Shown here in pieces: positions 49,201-58,710 of a stretch of 64,000 bases of DNA. The first letter of the stretch is position 1. Each line of letters starts with the position of its first letter. The translations under genes and the position numbers were made by a program. The notes under the pieces were generated by a model. The model had not been told where the DNA came from, did no database searches, and worked only from the letters and a program-made list of their open reading frames with translations. This DNA is from Channa striata (Eukaryota > Chordata > Actinopteri > Anabantiformes > Channidae), in the NCBI GenBank assembly GCA_033026295.1, contig CM065168.1:38576875-38640874 (forward strand), written 5' to 3'.

Positions 49201-52200
49201 CGAATGACAATGCGCAGCCACACTTTGTGCAAACTTACTGATTCAGGCAGGCTGTGCAGGTCCCGAGGAGCTGGAGCTGATCCAGAAGCTTTGGGTACTT
49301 GGACGCGAAGACAAACAGCCGTCTTTTCTCCTCCCAGCATGCCGATTCCATTTACCGGCAGTCCCACAAACACCTGTTCCTGCTGAGGTACATATCAGGA
49401 ATGACATTTAAACATCTGTCCCTCATCAACTCCGTGCTTGCTTTAACATTACTAATACGGTGACCTCGCTTTCAAAGGCAACACTTGAGAGGTTCATTAA
49501 TTAAATGAGCAAAATAACCATTATCGTTAGCATTATAATCATTATCAAGCTACAAAAACTCCACTCACAATGAAGGGCACTCTGATTACACAGGGGCTAA
49601 CACATGCTCATTACAGCTCCCGCCTTTCACTTATTACGATGGGGGATTTTTGGCCTCACACTGACCAGTTTGCAGCAAAATCTGTAGTTTCCAACATTGT
49701 AATATGAATTAGAACAATAACCGCAAAAATACCTTGTGACAACAGCAATCAGTGTAAAGTGGTTACAAACTCTGCGCAACATTCAAATGTTATGCAAAAC
49801 AACAGTGAGATAATTTCTAAACATCTGGGATGATGAAATTTGAATTTGGTTTGATGAGTTGGATTATATAGAATTCACCTACGAATCTTTACATGAGTTA
49901 GAGTGAGTGATGGAACCACACGACATCATATTCCAGACAGACGGGAGGGAGCAAACAATACAGTATTTTTTCATTAATTAAATAAAAAAGAATTAAAGGT
50001 TGTGCCATAAATTCCATATATGCATCATTTGACAATATGCAGACGTACAAATGATGTGACAAATGACTTTACTCATCTTCATGTCCAGCTCATGGCAGCA
50101 TTTTGTAATCCCCTGAGGTTCAGTCAAGTCTTTGGCATGAAATGGAAAAAAAAAATAAAGTGTATACTTTAACCATAACTTCACACATTTTTCAAATCTC
50201 TGCTCTCATCTGCACCGCAGGGTTGTGTCTTAGCCTGCCCTGCATATCGGCAGAGTTTCTGATGCAATTGTTACGGGCTTTAAATTAATGTGTTCTTGTA
50301 CTGGTAAGCATTTCCCAGAATTCAAGAGTAAGCGTCTCCTTGAAAACTTGAAGAGCCAAAGGGGGGAATCTTCAATCAGATTACACTGTTTCTTCATCTT
50401 AAGCCTATTTGTTGTGAATCATTCAATAGATTAACAGGCAGCAGGCAAATACACGGAACCCAGTTACAGGTAGTACTACTGTGTACCGGGGAACCCGAAA
50501 GAAAGCAGAACCGTAAGACTACTCAAACAAAATAATCAGCTAAGACAAAATTACGATCTGGTAAAACATCATTTTAAATACCATATCCTGATTCCAAAAG
50601 TAAGAAACCAGAAATAGCAACACTTGGAATCACTTGGTTCACTGCCATTAGCAAAACAATTTCTGGTTGTTGGTTTTTTTTTTGCATCAAAATGCCATTT
50701 AAGTTGCAAAATGATGTTTCTCTATAACCTCCCCACAATCAGAACAAGGGATAAGCAATCAGTCGGAGCAGTGTAAAGCAGACACTGGCTGGTTAATTGG
50801 CTGTCAAGAAGTGGAACTGAAATAGCACTCCATTCACATGACATGATGAGGAAGAGCGGAGCACGGGTGCTGGGACTCGAAGCGGCGGTGTGGGGGTACG
50901 CTTTTGTGTGGCTCACTGTGTTGGTCGCATGACTCACGCATATTGTATAATAGTTCGAGCGACTTAGACTGTAACTTCGTACGTCTGCTTTAGTCACATC
51001 CATAGCTTCCACAGTTTACAGACGTTTCTTTACTTGTTATTGTGAACCGCAATAAGGAGGAAAAAGAATTTTGGTCGGTGTCACCAAAACGGAAACGTGA
51101 AGAATTCCGAGTTCAGGAAAAGATAAAAGAGTTAAGAGTTTCCCCACAGATCTCTGTGCTGCAATGGAGTTAAGCCACACAACAAGGCCATTAAATGAAG
51201 GCAAAGGAACGTAAAAACCCTGATGGCGAGACAGACAGAAACCCACCAAGCAATATACTCCTCTCTTGACATTCCTTTTGACAATTACTTATGTAATACA
51301 ATTGCTTGCCAGCTGGTGGTGGGAAGCAATTTTGACAGTTTTATCACAACTTTGACAAAAGTAATTTAGTTGGCTCAGTCCTTTTGTGCTTCTGTGGGAA
51401 ATAAATCATCCAAATAAAAATAAATAAATGGCACCCCACAACGATTTGACAGTTCAATGTCTTCCAGCCGCAGCACAAATGGTGTAGTCTTCACCTAGCA
51501 TCATAAAAATGTGAGTTACGAGGGGGCTGCATGCCGCCATCCATCATGCGTCTGTAAGACGCTTTGGTCGTCCGCTGGTGCTGGCGGGACAGCTGGGACT
51601 ACAATCGCGCAGATGTTTAAAGGCTGGCTTCACAGGAAGCCGGATTCGTTTAAAGAAACTGGATAGAAAAAAGGATGGAGAGTGTGTGTTTTTTTTTTTT
51701 TTTCCAAAACACAATTCCAGGTCTTTTGTAAACCTTTAAATTAGGATCAGCATGGAAACAATAACAGTATGACTCCCATGGAACATACAGCCCGTGCATC
51801 TTTCAGATGTATTTATTTTAAATTAAATGGTCCAACAACAGTTACAACTTGAGAAATATTGCTTGGAGTTTTATTTCCACTAGGAGCGCAGGGCTTTTTT
51901 TTGACTAATGTCTATTTTATTAGACATGAAAGCTCTTATTTGAGTTATTATACTCAAATGAGCTTCAGAGTGTTTTTTGTTATTGATGTAGAAATATATT
52001 CTGATGCTCACATAATTATCTTGGGGGCTATCGCTCTTAATTCTCAAAGGAGAGCTAAATCTTTTGCATTCTATTATAGATTAGCGCTGCCGTCTGCATA
52101 CTTATTTCACTGGGAATCATTCATGTTTACTGATGAAGCTTAACTACATTACACAAACTTTTTAAAAGCCGTGCAATATTACAGATTTACTAAGCCTCCT

Positions 52201-55200
52201 GTTAGTTGTAAAATATATTCACTTCAGGCCATCTACCATAAAATTTCTATGAGAAAGCACGGATACCCTCAGGATGGAGCTTGTTGATCATGTTGCAGTT
52301 GCTGTTGCAGTGGGAGTCGCCTTTGATGTAATATTGTGACATTCCATTTGATTATGCTGATTTGATTGTGCGAGGTGATCCATCCTGCCTGATGTCTCTC
52401 GATATCCTTCAAAAGCATTTTGCTTTATTGGCTTGTTGGTCTACCCGCCAGAATTTCAATGGCTGTTTAATGGTATTAATGCACCATTTGAATGCAGACC
52501 CTGAAGTTGCAGGGGGGGAAAAAAAGCCCATGCGGAGGGAGCATGCATAGAATCTGAAAGTTAGATGTCAGAGGAGTCAGTGGAGGGGAGGAATTTTCTC
52601 CAAATGCAGATACTACACTGGAGTGGAATATCAAATGTTCAAATCTCTTTCACAGGTTTTTGGAGTGCGGCCTAAAAAGAGGAAAAAAAGCTGGAGTTCT
52701 TCTCTTTCAAATGTCACCAAACTTACAATAACCCACTTCACATTTTTCAAAAAATGGGTTCTGCCAAGCTTATAGCTCTCTGAGAAAAAGCCAAGCATTT
52801 ACGCACGCAAATGAAGTGAATGATGAACAGATGTGCAGCACACCTGTGATCAAACTGCAACAATTGTCATTCTTTTTCCATTCAGTCACCGGTTTCAACA
52901 GAGAACAGAAGGATCCATTATTCCAGGACAGTAGAGTGAGCTACCCTTCAAATTACCTACGACATCGACTGCTGAAAATCTGAAATATGACAAATGAACA
53001 CAGTCTCATGAACGACTCGTAGATATAGCCTCGACTGCGGAAATAATCTCTACATTAAAATATAATCAGCGTGTTTACACATTTTCTAGTCTGTAAGATA
53101 GCTACCTTGGGTATTTCCTGGGCAACAGTAATTAACACTGTCACAGAATTAGGCATTAAATCAAAACACAGTACATCTAACATCAAACATCGCTCTTACT
53201 TTGTTAAGAAAAACGTGGTTTGAAACTTGGAAATAAATGAAATGTGTCCTGTGAGTCACTGCTGTGGGAAATCAATTCATTTAGTCATACAGAGGTGCTA
53301 AGTTATTTATTGCCTGTCAGCACGAGCTGTTAGTTCAATTTAATTTCTTGCTGCAGAAAAGAACATAGTTGCTACAGCGGAAATTTGAAAAGACTTACTT
53401 TATTCGTGCAACCGGGATGTTGTTTCAAAAAATGAGCTTACCGCTGTTCAATGGCTTTATTTGTCGTACAGCTTTTCGCCGTGATTCCATGGTAACGTCT
53501 AGAGTTTTCTATTAGACTGATGCATTTTTGCCTTTCTAGTGCTACACAACACATGAACAGCACAAACATATAGAGAAATTCACCCCAAATCTGGAAATAT
53601 TGCAAACACTAAGATACCTAACAATAACAGTAATACATTTCGTAAAAAAAAAAAGGCTTTCTTAATATTAAACTGGGCACAGACGATTAGAGGTCCCTGG
53701 TGTTTCCCTGCAAAATATCCCCCCAAAATTTAAACAAAACTTCCATAAATTGACACATAACGAGGACAAAGAAATGCTACGGAATATCTCTGGCAATAAT
53801 CAACTACACAACAATGCAAAACAACCACAAAGAAACACAGACACGCCGTCTTCAAAATATATAGATACAGAAACGCAAAACAGGCCGACACCACGGCTGC
53901 AAGTCGGGGTGATATTTTGTGATTCTCTCCGTGTGGAGGGCTTGCTCCGATACGGGGTTGTGGTATCATAGTCTGCCCATGGGCTCAGTGCAAAACAAAA
54001 CCGTCTTAAAATAGTTATAACCGTAGCACGATTTCTGCAAACACTTTGGAGTGTAGCATCATAAGAAGGAGGTTCAAACGCAGCACGTTTAATGACGAGT
54101 GAATGTACTGTACGACGACCTCAGCTGCTGCAGCATCAGTGTAAACTTCACTTTCAGTTTTATATACACCATCAGCCGGTGGTACGAAGGTATTACACTC
54201 ACGGAACTCAATTTACTCGAGAACTGTGCAGGTACTTGTATTTTAATGTTATGCTGCTTTGTAGTTCTACTTCACTATGTTCTTTTGTGCAACAATTATA
54301 GTTACTAGTTTCAAATTATAGACTCTGCAAAGCCACACAGGGGTTTTCAATTACCACGTCTCAAGTCTCTAATGGAGCCGAACAGGTAACAATCATATGT
54401 GGTTTTACTAAACTCCGCGCTAAAATGATAACTGGTTATAAGCAGTCCACATTTGTTCCTGCTCCAACATTAAAAAACTTGGATTAATGCACGGTGCATA
54501 ATAACTAGGTATACATTTGATTCTTTAAATACTTTCTTCCCGATAATACGTATTATTCGTGCTTGTGTAATTCTTTGAATACAATATATTTGAAAATTCT
54601 AAACGAATATTTTACAGATTTTACACAAATTATTATATATACTGTATATTTAACTTAAGCTGACTATGACACTGAAAAGAAATCCACTCTGCCCTTCTAC
54701 CATCTGCTACCCTTCACCATGCTCTACACAAACCTTCAGATATTATTCATTAGCAAGTTACAATAAAGCATCCTGCAGTTAATAATAAAGCACAAATCTG
54801 AAATATTCACTCAGCAAATATAAGGGCAAATCGCACTCAAACAGCTTTAGACGTGAGTATTCCTGCACAGCTGCCAGCGCTGCTGAAACAGTCTGACTTC
54901 ACTTGTAGGTGTTGACACATCGTGGAACATATTTCTACTAAAGAAATACACTAAAAAGTTGCACACTGATGCTTTAAGCGAAAGTCTTCTGCCGACGCTG
55001 AGGGTGACATACACTGAATCATCTATTTTTCATGTTTCTCGTGAACTCAAGTGTCGGATGAGTCAGTATTTTACTTATTGCAGGTGGCACTAAGTAAAAA
55101 GCAATGTGGACGTCTGCACCAAATTTTTTAAAGATAACTTATTTGGTATTTGTCCAGACACTTTAAATGAATCTTCATTATTACACCCATGCTGTTACGT

Positions 55201-55534
55201 TTTGCTTAAAAAACTCCTTCCACTACTTTGTTGCTGCACATTTCTTCTGTGGTTTGACGTGTGACTCTGTGCACTTAAGAACCTTTTCCTTTAATGTTTG
55301 TGATTTCTCAAACTGTGAATGGCGTATATACACTAAGAGATCTCAAAAAAAGAATATCATTAAAAAAGTATTTTAACAATAATTACATTTCTAGCTTCAT
55401 TACATCTGAAGTGAAACATTAAAAGCCTTTTTTATTTCGATGACTAAAGCTCATGTTGAAAAAAATAATAATTACGATTCGAATTATGAATAACTTAGTG
55501 TAAATACCATATATCTCTGTCAAGCACAGAACAG
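46292..55534. other. intergenic with candidate regulatory blocks
   Basis: No gene is visible. Blocks that look like conserved elements are 46980-47220, 47620-47850, 48330-48580 and 51990-52560. GTTACCATGGAAAC (47756-47769) is a full RFX X-box, and GATTCCATGGTAAC (53483-53496) matches 13 of 14 positions. Simple tracts are 11 G at 47936-47946 and about 15 T at 51689-51703. Short open frames here (for example 48033-48308) match no family. Confidence 0.3.
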
Positions 55535-56410
55535 GCAAGCACAATTAAGGGCAAGATTGCTGACTTGACAGATGTCCAGAAGATGGTTCTGACATCCTTC
55601 ATTAAGGAGGGTGAGCCACTGAAGACCGTCACTGTAAAGGCTGGTTGCCTGCAGAGTGCTGAGTCTGCGCACATTCATGGGAAGTTGACTGAAGGTGGAA
55701 TGAGCCGTCGAAAAAGGTTTACAAGAACAAGGAGGATCGCAGACTTAAGAAGGCTGTTAAGAAAAGCCGACTCGAGAACTTGGGAGAGTTTGAGAAGGAG
55801 CGGAGGCTGGAGTCGATGCGTCAAGAGACGCCACACAAAGCCACCTTCAGGAAACAGGCTGCAACTGTTGCATTTCTGGTATCAAGCCGCTCCTGACCCG
55901 GAGACATCAGAAGCACTTTACCAAGACTAGGAAGAAAAAAAGAACCGGGCTGTTGCACATGGTTCAAAGTCCTGTTCAAATGAAAATAAACGTTGCATTT
56001 CATTTGAAAATCAAAGTGCCAGAGTCTGAAGAAAAAAGCGGAGAGGGGCAGAAGCCGCGTTGCTTGAAGTGCAGTGGGAAGTTTTCACAGTTTGGGGAGC
56101 GGAACCCAACTCTGTGTGCTCACACCTTTTGTGGAGATGCCAGTTTCCTGTTTCAGCAGGACTTAGCACCTGCTCACAGTGCCAAAAGGAGCATGAACTG
56201 ATTTGCTGTCGGTGATATTACGGCACTTGTGTGACTGGCCAACCCACTGGACCTGAACCCGACAGACAGAGAGTCTACGGGGCGCTGGTCCAAGTCTGCT
56301 ATCAAAGCATCCTGATCTTCATCAACATCTCAGCAGCATCAATGCGATCGCCTCAATAACACATCGCATTAATGTAGTAGTTCTTGCTAAAGACCAAGTA
56401 TCGAGTGCAT
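55535..56410 (+). pseudogene. degraded Tc1/mariner (IS630 superfamily) transposase
   Basis: From 55550 the frame reads GKIADLTDVQKMVL and continues to IHGKLT near 55690, the N-terminal DNA-binding region of a Tc1-like transposase. Frameshifts then break it. Later pieces in other frames are recognisable: KPRCLK near 56052-56070, FQQDLAPAHSAK near 56149-56184 (carrying the second catalytic Asp of the DDE triad), and LANPLDLNP near 56239-56265. A stop replaces the Trp before LANP, the final Glu region is disrupted, and about 50 codons before FQQD are deleted. Terminal inverted repeats are not recognisable. It is an old dead copy. Confidence 0.85.
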
Positions 56411-58094
56411 ACATAAAGTAAAGACATTTCTGTAATATCATGTTTTCATTGATCTTTAGAAATGTGCTAAGGTTTTTACAAAGTGGATTTTTAATATACA
56501 TGAGGTGTAAGTTTTAACGATTGGAATTAAAACAAAAAAAGATGGCCTGAAATGTTGTACAACAACAAACTTTTTCCACAATATTCACATTTTTTGATGA
56601 ACTACAAACAATGTCAACAGTACATTTATCAAGTACGTCCATGTAGAAAAACAAAGAACGTCTTTAAACCCAAAAGATGTTCTTACGGCACACAGTATGC
56701 AGGTATAAAACCTTTTTCAGAACACCTAGTATGAATCCAAAATTATGTTTTTTCTCCATTTCTCTAATGAGCATCGATAACCAGAGCCTGGGTCACAACA
56801 CTGAGGAACATGACAAGATGCAGCTATTAAAACAGACGAACCGGTGAACACAAGAACTTTTTGTACAACCTTGTTTTTAACTTTGATAATAGCACCGTTC
56901 ACGAAAGCATCATACCTCAATATTTTAATGTTTCACCGGGTTCATTTGAATTCAAAAAGTACTCCTTTAACAAAACCGTATCATCTCACCTCCATCAATC
57001 CATTTTTAAGCCTACTCATTTTGAGGTCTGCTTAAAAAGCAATTTATCTGCTCATTCCAAATCATAATTGGCATTCTAATAGCAGTAAAATGACACCGAT
57101 AAATACTCACCAATCACAGAACCATGAGCACTTTAGAATCGCTGTATCCTTTTTACTAAAGTGGACATTTTCCTCTTGGAATCATCAATGAGTACAATGA
57201 TACGTGCACATAAATGCATAGAGAACGGTGCATTTAACCCCCACTTTTCTTGTGAAATAACCCTTTTAAATGCAAATACTCAGGAGGCGACGGGCTCCTT
57301 ATACGTTTCATTGTCTCCTTTGGGGGACTGGAGCACAAAGCTGTTTTGCTCTGCATCTGCATGTAATTGCAAACACACACACACTGTAGTTCATACTAAA
57401 TCAAAGCAGAATGTGAATAAATTATAGTAAAAACACTGTGATATAAGGTGAGAGGACGTTATTATATCTAACTGCAACACAGAAGTAGAGGAATTTATTC
57501 TTTCAAGTGGATAAAAATGTGAAGTTCTTTAACTTGATACATAAGAGGTCGTATTATCTTTTACTATTTGCATTTCTTAGCCAGAGGACTTTTTTTTTGG
57601 TAAATTTACTAAAATTTTTAAAGTGTTGTTACAAACCAGAGTGAAGCTTTAGAAGAGGCAAATTTGAAGAGACAGCAGTAATTTGTCTTACTATGCATGC
57701 TCGAGCTTGACAAGTCAAACAGGTGCTCAGTGAACAAGATACTGCCGGTGTGTCTAAATGACAACACAACACTGCTGCCACCTGCTTCGGCTCGCATAGG
57801 CATCCTCCAACACTGAGTCAATGAGAAGCTCTGCCATTTTGCATTATTAAATACCATCATTACAAAGAAACCTTGACTTTCATGCTGCTTATGCCCATTT
57901 TTTTCCTGTAATGTGAGCAAATAAATCATCAGTTACTCTGCCTTGCACAAATTACACACATTAACATGGATTTACTGTGGCAGAGTAATAGTGCCATCTA
58001 GTGTCCGAGGAGAAAACTACATTCCACAGTCTTGGGTTTAGCCATACCCAAAAAACGTTAATATTAATTTATACTATATAATTAAATCATCATA
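56411..58094. other. intergenic 3' of caap1; CTCF-like motifs
   Basis: AT-rich with no gene. A CA tract lies at 57372-57384. CTGCCACCTGCTTC (57775-57788) and GTGCCATCTAGTGT (57991-58004) match 12 and 13 of 14 positions of the CTCF core read as SYGCCMYCTRSTGG, in the same orientation and about 200 bases apart. Late polyadenylation of caap1 could extend into this stretch. Confidence 0.35.
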
Positions 58095-58100
58095 TTTATT
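58095..58100 (-). other. candidate caap1 polyadenylation signal AATAAA
   Basis: TTTATT on the plus strand reads AATAAA on the minus strand, about 135 bases past the caap1 stop codon. It is the first canonical hexamer in the 3' direction. A short 3' UTR is plausible, and longer forms using later signals cannot be excluded. Confidence 0.45.
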
Positions 58101-58234
58101 GTTCCAATATGGAGTAATAAAAACACTTAAATGGTAAAACTCAGAACAATGTGTCAGTTTTTTTTAAATCTATGGTGTGAATTAATAACAAATTCACTGG
58201 TAAAGTTCATCAGGGTGAATGAAAAGAAGCCACT

Positions 58235-58710
58235 TCAAATATTTTTTGCTGTGGAGGACTTTTTCTCACTGCTTGCTTTCATCAGAGCCTTGATCGCCCG
58301 AGCCCTCATTTCCAATTCCAGAAGCTCTAGCTGTTGAATGGATGGCTGGCAAACTACAGGTGCACGGCCTGGAAGTGGAGCTGCCTGAACAGGCAGGCTA
58401 ACATCTGCAGGCTGCTGCGGGACACTCTGTTCCTGAGCCGCCTCTTTGCTCGCAGAGGGAGAAAATGCTAAAATCTCATTAACGCTTTTGTCTATGTCGC
58501 TTTGAATGTCTTTCTTTGCTTCCACTGGTTGAGAAGCTGCCGGAGGCTCTGGACACGCCGGCTCAGCAACTTCCTCGGTGCTGTCCACGACTTTTACTGG
58601 TCCAGCCACAGCTTTAACAGTCTGCTCTTCTTTGGGTCCCTCTATGTCACTATCATAAGTGTCTGCGTTTATACTTAGGACGTCGCTTTCTTCACCTGAC
58701 CCACCACCAT
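58235..58710 (-). CDS. caap1: caap1 coding exon 6 and stop
   Basis: The final coding exon has 476 bases and encodes residues 172-328, ending at TGA 58237-58235. The acceptor is TTTCCTTACAG|ATG. It contains the acidic signature SDVLSINADTYDSDIEGP, a Pro/Ala/Glu/Val-rich low-complexity linker (residues about 197-290), the DIDKSVNEIL helix and the strongly conserved Leu/Glu/Met/Arg-rich C-terminal helix. The C-terminal tail is Lys/Ser-rich. Confidence 0.96.
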
